The position numbers and the translations under genes were made by a program. Below are positions 53,028-61,976 of a stretch of 64,000 bases of DNA, piece by piece (positions within the stretch are counted from its first letter, which is position 1; each line of letters opens with the position of its first letter). The notes beneath the pieces were generated by a model. The model saw only the letters and a program-made list of their open reading frames with translations. It had not been told where the DNA came from and ran no database searches. Origin of the DNA: Erwinia sp. S63 (GTDB taxonomy: Bacteria; Pseudomonadota; Gammaproteobacteria; Enterobacterales; Enterobacteriaceae); the NCBI RefSeq assembly GCF_016625195.1, contig NZ_JACVUP010000003.1:1-64000 (forward strand), read 5' to 3'.

Positions 53028-54032
53028 TCAGCCCATGACTTCACGCTCATTGAACGCCTTGCGCCATTTGGTCGGCGTCGTGTTAAAGCGTTGTCTGAAG
53101 TGATGGCGCAGCGCTTCGGGAGAACCAAACCCCGCCAGCTCAGCGACCTGATCAATACTGAGCCCGTTGTTTTCCAGCATTGCGCAGGCCTTTTCCAGCC
53201 GAATGCCGAGCAACCACTCGCCCGGCGAGGTACCGGTGGCCTCATGAAAGCGACGAATAAAGGTGCGACGGCTCATACCTGCTTGCCGCGCCAACTGCTC
53301 GATCACCATCGGCGCGTTCAAATTATTACGCAAATCGTCCAGCAGGGGCGCGAGGCTATTGCTGCGGCGTTGTGGAACAGGTTGTTGGATCAACTGCGCC
53401 TGGCTGCCTTCTCGTAGCGGCGGCGTCACCATTCTGCGCGCGGTACGATTGGCGACATCGATGCCGTAATCGCGTCGAATCAGATGCAAACATAAATCGA
53501 CACCTGCTGCACCGCCCGCCGAGGTGATGATGCTGCCTTCATCCACGTAAATCATGCCATGTTCCACCTGCACCTGCGGAAATCTCTCAGCGAGGATCTC
53601 GGTGCTATTCCAGTGGGCGGTGGCACGTTTTCCGTTTAACAGCCCTGCTTCACCCAGTACAAAGCTTCCGGCGCAGATCGAAACAATCCGCGCGCCATTT
53701 TGATGGGCTTTTTGTAACGCCGCGATTAACGCATCAGAGGCCGGAGCCGTCACGCTGCGCCAGCCCGGGATGACGATGGTTCCGGCGTCGTCCAGTAACT
53801 CAAGCCCGCCATCCACCACCAGGCGCACACCGCCCTGCGCACCAAACACGCCCTCTTCCACCGACGCCACGCTCAGGTCATACAGTGGATGGCCAAGCAC
53901 TTCATCTGCGCGACCAAAGGCCTCAACGGCAATACCGAACTCAAATGTGCAGAGGCACTCATACGCCAGAAGCACCAGCCGCCGGTTTTTCGGTGCAGCA
54001 GAATGGGAACGCAGAGAAGAGGTAATTTGCAT
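53028..54032 (-). CDS. GlxA/FtrA-type AraC-family regulator
   Basis: A 334-residue regulator with an N-terminal DJ-1/PfpI-like domain (LVLLAYECLCTFEFGIAVEA, about 18-37; nucleophile-like Cys in SICAGSFVLGEAGLLNG) and a C-terminal AraC helix-turn-helix pair (AGMSRRTFIRRFHEATGTSP and AGFGSPEALRHHFRQRF). It matches the GlxA/FtrA group of regulators. The start at 54032 (AAGG upstream) is preferred to longer frames up to 54122. It is divergent from the DHA2 exporter, 117 bp away, and probably regulates it. Confidence 0.88.
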   Translation of the reverse strand: MQITSSLRSHSAAPKNRRLVLLAYECLCTFEFGIAVEAFGRADEVLGHPLYDLSVASVEEGVFGAQGGVRLVVDGGLELLDDAGTIVIPGWRSVTAPASDALIAALQKAHQNGARIVSICAGSFVLGEAGLLNGKRATAHWNSTEILAERFPQVQVEHGMIYVDEGSIITSAGGAAGVDLCLHLIRRDYGIDVANRTARRMVTPPLREGSQAQLIQQPVPQRRSNSLAPLLDDLRNNLNAPMVIEQLARQAGMSRRTFIRRFHEATGTSPGEWLLGIRLEKACAMLENNGLSIDQVAELAGFGSPEALRHHFRQRFNTTPTKWRKAFNEREVMG

Positions 54033-54149
54033 GTAAGCCTTGTCCATGATGTTGGCACGATCTTGACGATATCTGGCATCGGCATGGATTTCCACCGTCA
54101 CGTCAATCTTCCATGCTGGCACGCTCTTAACGTTACGCAGGAATTCAGG

Positions 54150-55634
54150 ATGAAGAATATATTGGCGCTGATGGCGGTGTGCTTAGCCGCGTTGATGTCG
54201 GGGCTGGAAATCTCCAGCGTGCCGGTGATTTTGCCGGTACTGGAACAGGAGATGCAGGCGAATTTTCACGATCTGCAGTGGATCATGAATGCCTATACGC
54301 TAGCCTGCACCGCCGTTTTGATGGCAACCGGCACGCTAGCGGATAACTATGGCCGCAAACGCATCTTTCTCATCAGCATTATCGGTTTCGGCCTGACATC
54401 GATTATCTGTGGGCTGGCCGGGAGTGCGTTGTGGCTGATCGTCGGACGCTTCCTGCAGGGGCTGAGCGGCGGCGCGATGTTAACCTGCCTGATCGCCATC
54501 CTGTCGCACCAGTTCCCGCAGGGAAAACCCCGCAGCCAGGCTTTTGCCGCATGGGGGATAACCTTTGGCTTTGGCCTCGGTTTCGGTCCTATCATCGGCG
54601 GGTTGCTGGTGGCGGTTTTAAGCTGGCAATGGGTGTTTTTGGTGCACGGCTTTATCGCGCTACTGACATTCGTGCTGGCGCTGAAAAATGTGGATGAGTC
54701 CCACCATAGCCAGGGCAACAAACTCGATCTGGTTGGGTTGATCACACTCACCATTTGCGTGGTCGGCGTGACCTATCTTATCACCCAGGGTGGCAGCATC
54801 GGTTGGCGCAGTCTTGAAGCTCGGCTGATCATGCTGGTGATCCTGACCAGCGCGGTGGTGTTTATCCGCACGGAGAAGCGCCATCCGCATCCGATGTTTG
54901 ATTTCTCGGTGTTCCGCATTCGCTCCTTCTCGGGGGCCTTGATGGGTTCGATTGGCATGAACTTCAGTTTCTGGCCGCTGATGATCTACTTGCCGGTTTA
55001 TTACCAGAGCGGGCTTGGATTCAGCAGTATGGATACCGGCTTTGCCCTGCTTGCCTATACCTTGCCCACCTTAATGATGCCGCCGATAGGGGAAAAACTG
55101 GTGCTGCGATTTGGCGCTGCCCGCGTCATTCCCCTCGGGTTATTTTCGATCGGTTTGGGGTTCGTGCTGATGAAACTGGCCATTACATACCAACTGAGTT
55201 TGCTGCCCGGCGCCCTGCTGGCGGGAACGGCGTTGGGACTCACCAATACGCCGGTGACCAACACCACCACCGGTTCCGTTGCCGCTAATCGGGTAGGCAT
55301 GGCTTCCGGGATTGATATCAGTGCACGTTTAATCACGCTGGCGATCAACATCGCCCTGATGGGCAGCCTGCTGGTGGCAGTGATCGCCGCCAGTCTGCGG
55401 CAACGGATTCCTGCCTCCAACGATGTGGTTGCGCTCGCAGAGCGCATAGCGGCTGGCGCTGAAGTTTCGCTTAGCCGCGCTATCGCCTCGCAAGTGCTGG
55501 CTGACGGTTTTTCCGCCGTGCTGACCTATGGCGCGCTGGGTGTGAACGGTCTGGCTCTGGCGAGTTATCTGCTATTCAAACCCAAAAGGGTCACCATAGC
55601 TGAGCGGACGACCCATCCCTGCCGACGAGAGTGA
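54150..55634 (+). CDS. DHA2-type MFS multidrug exporter
   Basis: A 494-residue inner-membrane protein with 14 predicted helices, the DHA2 (EmrB/QacA-like) layout. The loop 2-3 motif reads GTLADNYGRKRIFLISIIGF (about 65-84), and motif C-like GITFGFGLGFGPIIGG occurs near residue 145. The ATG at 54150 is taken because the reading frame extends upstream only through the regulator region. The gene is divergent from the FtrA-like regulator and convergent with ddpX, from which it is 3 bp away. Substrates are unknown. Confidence 0.9.
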   Translation: MKNILALMAVCLAALMSGLEISSVPVILPVLEQEMQANFHDLQWIMNAYTLACTAVLMATGTLADNYGRKRIFLISIIGFGLTSIICGLAGSALWLIVGRFLQGLSGGAMLTCLIAILSHQFPQGKPRSQAFAAWGITFGFGLGFGPIIGGLLVAVLSWQWVFLVHGFIALLTFVLALKNVDESHHSQGNKLDLVGLITLTICVVGVTYLITQGGSIGWRSLEARLIMLVILTSAVVFIRTEKRHPHPMFDFSVFRIRSFSGALMGSIGMNFSFWPLMIYLPVYYQSGLGFSSMDTGFALLAYTLPTLMMPPIGEKLVLRFGAARVIPLGLFSIGLGFVLMKLAITYQLSLLPGALLAGTALGLTNTPVTNTTTGSVAANRVGMASGIDISARLITLAINIALMGSLLVAVIAASLRQRIPASNDVVALAERIAAGAEVSLSRAIASQVLADGFSAVLTYGALGVNGLALASYLLFKPKRVTIAERTTHPCRRE

Positions 55635-55637
55635 GGG

Positions 55638-56198
55638 TTATCGCGCCACGCAGCCAAAGCGATCTTCCAGCAACGGATAGCGCTGCGCATCCGGTAACTC
55701 AAAATGCCACCACTCGGTTGACATACCGACAAAACCGCCTGCCAGCATAATCGCATTGAGCATCAAACGATGGCGCTGTGCCTGTGGCGGTACATCGGGA
55801 TGGAACGGATGCGAAAGATCTTCCATCGCATCAAAGGCGGTGCCCATCTCCAGCACCTTGCCCGCGTCATCCACTAACGTCAGATCAATTGCCACGCCAC
55901 GGCTGTGATTCGAGCCGATTGCAGGCGGCACCACGTAGTCGGCATCCGGGCAGGCATCCCACAGATGCCACTGCGCCTGCTGCGGGCGATAAGCATCGAA
56001 AATCAACAAGGTGAAGCCAGCCAGTCGGGCGACCTCAACACTTTTTTGCAACGCGCGCGCGGCTGTTGGATGCAGCAGAGCCCGCGCTTCGCGATAAATG
56101 GCGTAACCGGTGATGTTATTGGTCGTGGCGTATTTCAGATCAAAAGCCAACGTCGGAAAGCTAGCGGCTAAATCAGTGAGTAAAATGTCCTGCGTCAT
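55638..56198 (-). CDS. ddpX: D-Ala-D-Ala dipeptidase DdpX (VanX family)
   Basis: A 186-residue Zn dipeptidase of the VanX/DdpX family (M15D). The metal and catalytic residues are present: DAYRPQ (Arg, about 69-74), SNHSRGVAIDLTL (His and Asp ligands, about 98-110) and TEWWHFEL (Glu base and His ligand, about 160-167). It cleaves D-alanyl-D-alanine dipeptide. It is the last gene of the peptide-import operon. In E. coli ddpX starts a ddpXABCDF operon for using D-Ala-D-Ala as nutrient; here the gene order is different. Confidence 0.95.
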   Translation of the reverse strand: MTQDILLTDLAASFPTLAFDLKYATTNNITGYAIYREARALLHPTAARALQKSVEVARLAGFTLLIFDAYRPQQAQWHLWDACPDADYVVPPAIGSNHSRGVAIDLTLVDDAGKVLEMGTAFDAMEDLSHPFHPDVPPQAQRHRLMLNAIMLAGGFVGMSTEWWHFELPDAQRYPLLEDRFGCVAR

Positions 56199-56213
56199 CC
56201 TTCATCCTGTTGA

Positions 56214-57326
56214 TCAATGTTCTGGCAATGATAATAGCTGGCGCGGCAGCATTGTCAGCCGCTCTGCACCCTGCGGTGTCACGCGAACGGTTTCGCTGAA
56301 CGCCAGACTTTGCGCGGAAGTATACATATGGAACACCATATCCTCCTCCAGTAACCACTCCGCTTTGGCATGGAAGCTACAGGAAAAATCACTCGGGCGT
56401 GGGGTGCGCGTATATAACCCCAACGCATAGCCGGTGATGTTGGGGTAATCCGCACGAAGTCCATGGCGCAATAACCCATCGCGTACAATCGCATCCACTT
56501 CCCGTGCGCTGACGCCGGGTTTCATGGCCTTGAACTGTTCATCCTGTATCGCGATGAGCTGCTGCGACAGCTCAGCGCGCTGGGCGGAAATCTCGCCCAT
56601 AATTAACGGACGCATCAGGCGCGCGCTGTAGTGTTTCACTTTGGGGATCAGCTCAACGTGCAGCACATCACCACGCTGTAAACGCTGCTCGTGGCCGCTG
56701 GCATGGAGAAACCCGTTGTCGCCGCTGGCAATCACAATCGGCCCGGTTTCTCCGGTGTCCGCTCCCAGACGCAAAAACTCACCCGCTGCCAGCGCAGCGA
56801 CATCGCGCACGCGCCATCCGCCCAGCACGGCTTTGCCGATCGTTTCCAGCGTGCTATCCGCTATAGCGGAGGCCTGACGCAACGCTTCCAGCTCCGCCGG
56901 AAATTTCACGCTGCGCAGCCGATCGCTCACGCCGGTTAAATCGCACCACTGCACGTCAGGCAAATGGCGCGACAGCTGCTGCCAGCTGTGCACCGTCATG
57001 CCATAAGAGGTGTAATCCGCGCCCAATCGCGCTCGTTGAAAGCCGCGTCGAGCCAGACTGTGCGCCACCGCAAACCACGGGTCCTCATCGTCACGATAGC
57101 TTTCTACCGTCAGCGCAGGAGATTGCGCCCGACAGGGCGCTTCATCCAACTGGCGCAGCACCATCCAGGGATCGCCGGTAAGCGGCACCAGACAAGCGCG
57201 ATACAAGGTTTCCGACACGGTATAACCGGTCAGCCAGGCCAGCAGTTCACCATGATCGATGATCATTACGTCCACATTGGCCTGCTGCATCGTGGCACGC
57301 AGGCGACTCAGCGCCGCAGCGTTCAT
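56214..57326 (-). CDS. M24-fold (creatinase/prolidase-like) protein, metal ligands replaced
   Basis: A 370-residue protein with the N-terminal creatinase-like domain (about 1-135) and the C-terminal 'pita-bread' domain. The five usual metal ligands are not recognisable: GDVLHVELIPKVKHYSARLM replaces the Asp/Asp pair (GDLVLIDAG...GDITR in PepQ-type enzymes), ITGYALGLYTR replaces the His motif, VFHMYTS replaces the first Glu motif, and SETVRVTPQG the last. Creatinase itself works without metal in this fold, so a metal-independent hydrolase is possible. The start overlaps the M20-like gene's stop (ATG at 57326), so it is translationally coupled. Confidence 0.85.
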   Translation of the reverse strand: MNAAALSRLRATMQQANVDVMIIDHGELLAWLTGYTVSETLYRACLVPLTGDPWMVLRQLDEAPCRAQSPALTVESYRDDEDPWFAVAHSLARRGFQRARLGADYTSYGMTVHSWQQLSRHLPDVQWCDLTGVSDRLRSVKFPAELEALRQASAIADSTLETIGKAVLGGWRVRDVAALAAGEFLRLGADTGETGPIVIASGDNGFLHASGHEQRLQRGDVLHVELIPKVKHYSARLMRPLIMGEISAQRAELSQQLIAIQDEQFKAMKPGVSAREVDAIVRDGLLRHGLRADYPNITGYALGLYTRTPRPSDFSCSFHAKAEWLLEEDMVFHMYTSAQSLAFSETVRVTPQGAERLTMLPRQLLSLPEH

Positions 57327-58552
57327 TATGCGCCCTCGACCGGCTGGCAGATCTCCAGAATCGCGAGCAGATAAATGCGCACCATATCAAGGAATTCGGT
57401 TATCTCGACGCGCTCATCCGGCATGGTATTGTATTTACCGCCCGGACCACACACGATGCCTTCCATGCCCGCATGCTGGTACAGGTGTGCAGCATCAGTA
57501 CCAAAGAAGGCCGGTGGCGTGATCACACCGGTTGGCTGTTCGGTGCCACGCACGGTTTTCCAACCACGATTCACCGCTTTGACAATTGGCGACTCCGGCG
57601 ACACTTCGAATGGCAACATGGTGGGCTTATCGCGAATGCCGTCATCAAACAGCTCGGCTTTAAGGCCGGGGAAGCGCTGGCACAGCGTATCCAGCAGCGC
57701 TTGCAGGTCTGCTAACACGCCCTCGACAGTTTGGCCCGGCGCGAAGCGAGCCGATCCTTTCAGACGCACAAAGTCGGCCACCTGGGGCGGACGCCACTCT
57801 TCCAGATCGCGTCCCAGCGCGCCGTGCACGGTGCCGATGTGCCCACGGTTAATTTTCAGATGTTCATCGCTTTTTGCGCCGCTGAACACCATGCCGTTAA
57901 TCTGCGGAATCAGCTCGACGGCGGCGTTAATCGCATCGACGGCTTCTTCGCGTTTCGACAGATGGCGGGTATCTCCGGTGAGTTCAATGGTGAACATCAG
58001 CGAACCGGCGTGCATGGTCAGCGCCTGGAGATCAGTGGGTTCCGCATTGATAAAATAGTCAGCGCGCACGCCCTGTTCTATTGCCGCCAGCGTGCCGATA
58101 CCGCCCTGCAATTCGCCCACCACGTAGGTCAGAATCACATCACCTTTCAGTTTCACACCGGCATCAATCAGCGTTTTCAGCGCACAGAAGTAGGCCGCAT
58201 CGCCCGCTTTCATATTGGAGACGCCAATGCCGTAAATGAACTGGTCGTCAATTTTTCCCGCCCAGGGATCCACCGTCCAGCCTTCGGTCACCGGATTGGT
58301 GTCCAGATGGCCGTTGAACAGCAGGCTGTTGCCGCCGCCGCTGCCCGCCAGGCGGCCGATGGCATTGAGACGGTCGCCCGGGACTTTTTGCAGTTCGGTT
58401 TCGAGGCCCAACTGTGCCATCTGTTCAGCCATATAGCGGGCTAACTCACGCTCGCCGTCGGTGGCGCTGTAGCTTTTGTGCTGCACCATTTTTGCCAGAA
58501 AAGAGAGGCAGAACTCGCGATCGATATGATGAATTAACTGTTCAGGATTCAT
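57326..58552 (-). CDS. M20-fold peptidase-like protein, metal ligands partly replaced
   Basis: A 408-residue protein of the M20/ArgE/DapE fold. The first motif FNGHLDTNP is kept. The bridging Asp of the usual GxGxxDMKxG motif is Asn here (GIGVSNMKAG). The 'DEE' motif reads GELQGG, losing the second Glu, while NAEPTD is retained. The last His motif reads KYNTMPDERV instead of AHxPDE. The catalytic zinc site therefore looks incomplete. The start at 58552 (MNPEQLIHH) fits the family; a longer frame to 58606 does not. It is in the same operon as a normal M20 enzyme at the window end. Confidence 0.85.
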   Translation of the reverse strand: MNPEQLIHHIDREFCLSFLAKMVQHKSYSATDGERELARYMAEQMAQLGLETELQKVPGDRLNAIGRLAGSGGGNSLLFNGHLDTNPVTEGWTVDPWAGKIDDQFIYGIGVSNMKAGDAAYFCALKTLIDAGVKLKGDVILTYVVGELQGGIGTLAAIEQGVRADYFINAEPTDLQALTMHAGSLMFTIELTGDTRHLSKREEAVDAINAAVELIPQINGMVFSGAKSDEHLKINRGHIGTVHGALGRDLEEWRPPQVADFVRLKGSARFAPGQTVEGVLADLQALLDTLCQRFPGLKAELFDDGIRDKPTMLPFEVSPESPIVKAVNRGWKTVRGTEQPTGVITPPAFFGTDAAHLYQHAGMEGIVCGPGGKYNTMPDERVEITEFLDMVRIYLLAILEICQPVEGA

Positions 58553-58562
58553 GCGTTTCTCG

Positions 58563-60200
58563 TTAAGCAACGGATTGGGATAAGTCGGGAACGTGCACCG
58601 CGTCAAGCAGTGCGCGGGTATAAGGGTGCTGCGCCAGCGCGCTCATATTCTCGCCGGGCAGCACTTCCACCACATCGCCGCGATACATTACCGCCACGCG
58701 ATGGGCGATTTGACGTATCAGGTTGAGGTCGTGGGTGATAAACAGATAGGCGGTGCCGTAGCGGCGGCGCAGCTCAAGCAGCAGTTCAATAATGGTGGCC
58801 TGCACCGACACATCCAGCGCGGCGGTAATCTCATCGCAAATCACCAAATCCGGTGGATTGGCAAAAGCACGTGCGATAGCAACACGCTGTTTCTGACCAC
58901 CGGACAGCGCGTGCGGATAGCGGGAAGCAAATTCGGCCGGAAGCCGCACCTCTTCCAGCAAGCGCGCGACAGCCTGGGCTTCCGTTTCTCCCGCTGGCAA
59001 ACCGTATAAGCGCAGCGGGCGCGCGATGATTTCGCCGATGGTCATGCGCGGATTCAGCGAGGCGTCCGGATGTTGAAAGATCATCTGCACCCGGCGGCGA
59101 TACTCTTTATCCATTTGCGCGCGGCCTTGCAGCGCATAGCCGCAGAAGTCGATCTCACCGCTAAACGGCACCAAACCGGTGATCGCTTTGCCCAGAGAGG
59201 ATTTCCCCGAACCTGACTCGCCCACCACGCCAAGGATTTCGCCCTGATGCACGGTGAGCGAGACCGCGTTGGCCGCTCGCGTGGTATTGGCTTCACGCTT
59301 GAGCAAGCGGTCGACAAAACCTTGCTGGCCGTAATCGATGGTGAGCGCGTCCAGCGTCAGCAGCGGCTGCGATCCGGCGGCATCTTGCACCAGACGCTGT
59401 TGCGGATTTGGCACTGCTGAGATCAATTTGCGGGTGTAGCTGTTTTGCGGTGCGCTAAACAGGCTCTGCGTGTCGGCCTGCTCCACAATCCGCCCTTTCT
59501 CCAGCACGCAAACGCGATCGGCGACTTTCGCCACTAGCGCCAGATCGTGGGAAATATACAGTGAGGCCACCCCCGTCTCTTCACGCAGACGTTCATAGAG
59601 ATCGAGGATCTGCGCCGAGCTGATCACATCCAGCGCGGTGGTCGGTTCATCGAAGATCATGCAGTCCGGCTGACAGGCGAACGCCGTGGCGATTAAGATG
59701 CGCTGCTTCTCACCCCCGGAAACCTGATGCGGATAACGGCGCATCATGCGTGCCGGATGCTTGAGCTCGACGTCATGTAACAGCGACTCGCCCAATTCCT
59801 GCGCTTCACGTGCCGTTAAGCCGCGATGACGCCGTAGCACTTCTGTCACCTGCTCGCCCAGCGTGAGGGTGGGATTAAGGGAGGCGCTTGGGTCCTGAAA
59901 AATCATCCCCAGCTTCGCGCCACGCAAGGCCATCAGTTTTGGGGCGGGTAAGGTCAGCAAGCTGTCGCCGTTGAGACGAATATCGCCCCATTTTTCCTGC
60001 GCATTGCTCGCCAGCCAGCGCATGATCGCCCAGCCGAGCGTGGTTTTACCGGAGCCGGATTCTCCAACTAAACCCAGTACCTCGCCGGGCATCACGTTCA
60101 GGGTGATATCGCGCAGCACCGGCAGTGACTCACCGCTTTGTAACGCGTAATCAAGGCTGTAATTTTCCACCGACAGTACCGGTGCAGGCTTCACGCTCAT
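58563..60200 (-). CDS. Fused oligopeptide ABC ATPase (two ABC domains)
   Basis: A 545-residue cytoplasmic protein with two complete ABC domains, resembling a DppD-DppF fusion (as in GsiA). The first domain has GESGSGKTTLG (Walker A, about 45-55), VSGGEKQRI (signature, about 165-173) and DCMIFDEP. The second has GESGSGKSSLG (about 329-339), LSGGQKQRV (about 435-443) and DLVICDEI, each followed by a switch histidine (ISHD and ITHD). Note Walker B ending in DEI (Asp-Glu) in the second domain. It energises the DppB/DppC-type permeases upstream and overlaps the permease gene by one base. Confidence 0.94.
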   Translation of the reverse strand: MSVKPAPVLSVENYSLDYALQSGESLPVLRDITLNVMPGEVLGLVGESGSGKTTLGWAIMRWLASNAQEKWGDIRLNGDSLLTLPAPKLMALRGAKLGMIFQDPSASLNPTLTLGEQVTEVLRRHRGLTAREAQELGESLLHDVELKHPARMMRRYPHQVSGGEKQRILIATAFACQPDCMIFDEPTTALDVISSAQILDLYERLREETGVASLYISHDLALVAKVADRVCVLEKGRIVEQADTQSLFSAPQNSYTRKLISAVPNPQQRLVQDAAGSQPLLTLDALTIDYGQQGFVDRLLKREANTTRAANAVSLTVHQGEILGVVGESGSGKSSLGKAITGLVPFSGEIDFCGYALQGRAQMDKEYRRRVQMIFQHPDASLNPRMTIGEIIARPLRLYGLPAGETEAQAVARLLEEVRLPAEFASRYPHALSGGQKQRVAIARAFANPPDLVICDEITAALDVSVQATIIELLLELRRRYGTAYLFITHDLNLIRQIAHRVAVMYRGDVVEVLPGENMSALAQHPYTRALLDAVHVPDLSQSVA

Positions 60201-61027
60201 CAGTGGCTCCTTGGATTGAGCACGTCCCGCAGACCGTCGCCCAGTAAGTTAAAACCAATCGCCACCAGCGCAATCGCCAGGCCCGGAATCATCATCATCC
60301 ACGGCGCGGTGAAGAAATAGGTACGAGCCTCGGAGACCATCAGGCCCCATTCCGGTTCGGGCGGCTGTGCACCTAAACCGAGGAAACTCAGGGTGGCAAA
60401 CAGCATGATGGCGAAGGCGACGCGGATGGTGGCTTCCACGATGATCGGTGCCAGGATATTCGGCAGCATTTCACGCAGGATGATGTAGTGCCCGGCTTCA
60501 CCACGGGCAATCGCTGCATTGATGTAATCCTGCTGCCGCGCCGCCAGCGCCACGCTGCGTGAGATTCGCACCATGCCCGGCACAAACGCGATGGTGATCG
60601 CCAGCACCGCATTCATACTGCTCTGACCCAGGGTGCTGACAATCAGCAAAGCAAACAGCAGGCTGGGGATCGCCATCACCGCATCCATAGTGCGCATCAT
60701 AAATTCATCAAACTTGCCGCCCAGATAGGCGCTGGCGGTGCCCACTACTGAGCCAATCACCATGGCCAATGCGGTTGCCAGCAGTGACAGCACGATGGTG
60801 GAGCGTGCGCCGACCATCACGCGGCTGAAGATGTCGCGGCCCATTTGATCGGTGCCAAACCAGTGTTCTGCACTAGGCGGTTTGTAACGCGTCAGAATCG
60901 AGATTGACTCGGGATCAAAGGGCGCGACATGCGCGCCACCGACCACCATCAGCAGCGACAGCAGAATAATCAGCACCCCGACCGCGCCCTGTGGTGAACG
61001 CAGTAAACGTTTTAAAATATCAGGCAT
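60200..61027 (-). CDS. DppC-type oligopeptide ABC permease
   Basis: A 275-residue inner-membrane permease of the DppC/OppC type. It has an N-terminal OppC-like helix and the binding-protein-dependent transport domain with the EAA-type loop AAIARGEAGHYIILREMLPN (about 175-194). HWFGTDQMGRDIFSRVMVGA is the typical segment before it (about 52-71). The ATG at 61027 overlaps the preceding gene by eight bases. It forms the membrane channel with the DppB-type partner. Confidence 0.93.
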   Translation of the reverse strand: MPDILKRLLRSPQGAVGVLIILLSLLMVVGGAHVAPFDPESISILTRYKPPSAEHWFGTDQMGRDIFSRVMVGARSTIVLSLLATALAMVIGSVVGTASAYLGGKFDEFMMRTMDAVMAIPSLLFALLIVSTLGQSSMNAVLAITIAFVPGMVRISRSVALAARQQDYINAAIARGEAGHYIILREMLPNILAPIIVEATIRVAFAIMLFATLSFLGLGAQPPEPEWGLMVSEARTYFFTAPWMMMIPGLAIALVAIGFNLLGDGLRDVLNPRSH

Positions 61028-61967
61028 AGGAAATCCGCTTATCCAGAACCACATAGGCCAAATCGGCGAGGAAATTCACCACCGAATAGGTCGCGGCGAG
61101 AATCATCACACCGGCCTGAATGGTGGGCAAATCGCGCGCCTGAACGGCGACAATCAGTTCACGTCCAATACCGGGAATAGCGAAGATCTCCTCCACCACC
61201 ACAATACCGCCCAGCAGGTAACCGACATCCAACGCCACAATGGTGATGGTCGGCAACAAGCCATTGCGCAGCGCGTGACGCCAGAGAATGCGGCGGCGCG
61301 ACAGGCCTTTCAGCCAGGCGGCGCGGATGTAGTCGGTATGCAGCACATCCACCATCTCCGAACGCACCATGCGCGAGACGTGTGCCACCAGGATCAGCGC
61401 CACGGTGATTGACGGCAGGATAAGGTGCTGTACGCCGCTGATGAAGTTTTCACTCAGCGGCACATAACCGGTGGCGGGCAGAATCTGCCAGACATCAGCA
61501 AACAGCAGCAGCACCAGCGTGGCAGTGACAAACTCGGGGAAGGAGATACCGATGTAGGAGATGACGCTGACCAGCACATCGGCGGTTTTGCCGCGACGTA
61601 CTGCCGCCCAGATACCCAGCGGAATAGCGATCACCAGCATCAGCAACAGTGCACACACCGCCAGCAACAGCGATCGCGACAGCGCGGTCAACAAGGTCGG
61701 CCCCACTTCGAGCCCATTGCGCATCGACACACCAAAATTGCCCTGCAACGCCTGGCTCAGCCAATGCCAATACTGCAACCATGCTGGCGCATCCAATCCC
61801 AGTCGTTCGCGCACCGCGGCGAGTGCCTCTGGCGTGGCGTTTTGGCCCAGCAAGGTGACAGCGGCGTCCGCTGGCAACAGCTGCGTGATGCCAAAGACCA
61901 GCAATGACACCACCAGCAAGGTGTAGATCATTAGCAGCAGGCGTTTAAGCAGATAACTGGCTGTCAC
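61020..61967 (-). CDS. DppB-type oligopeptide ABC permease
   Basis: A 315-residue inner-membrane permease of the DppB/OppB type. The N-terminal part LLKRLLLMIYTLLVVSLLVF then GITQLLPADAAVTLLGQNAT is typical of this subunit, and the EAA-type loop IRAAWLKGLSRRRILWRHAL is at about 219-238. The start follows the binding-protein gene by 9 bp, and it overlaps the DppC-type gene by eight bases. Confidence 0.94.
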   Translation of the reverse strand: MTASYLLKRLLLMIYTLLVVSLLVFGITQLLPADAAVTLLGQNATPEALAAVRERLGLDAPAWLQYWHWLSQALQGNFGVSMRNGLEVGPTLLTALSRSLLLAVCALLLMLVIAIPLGIWAAVRRGKTADVLVSVISYIGISFPEFVTATLVLLLFADVWQILPATGYVPLSENFISGVQHLILPSITVALILVAHVSRMVRSEMVDVLHTDYIRAAWLKGLSRRRILWRHALRNGLLPTITIVALDVGYLLGGIVVVEEIFAIPGIGRELIVAVQARDLPTIQAGVMILAATYSVVNFLADLAYVVLDKRISYA

Positions 61968-61976
61968 GGTCGCTCC

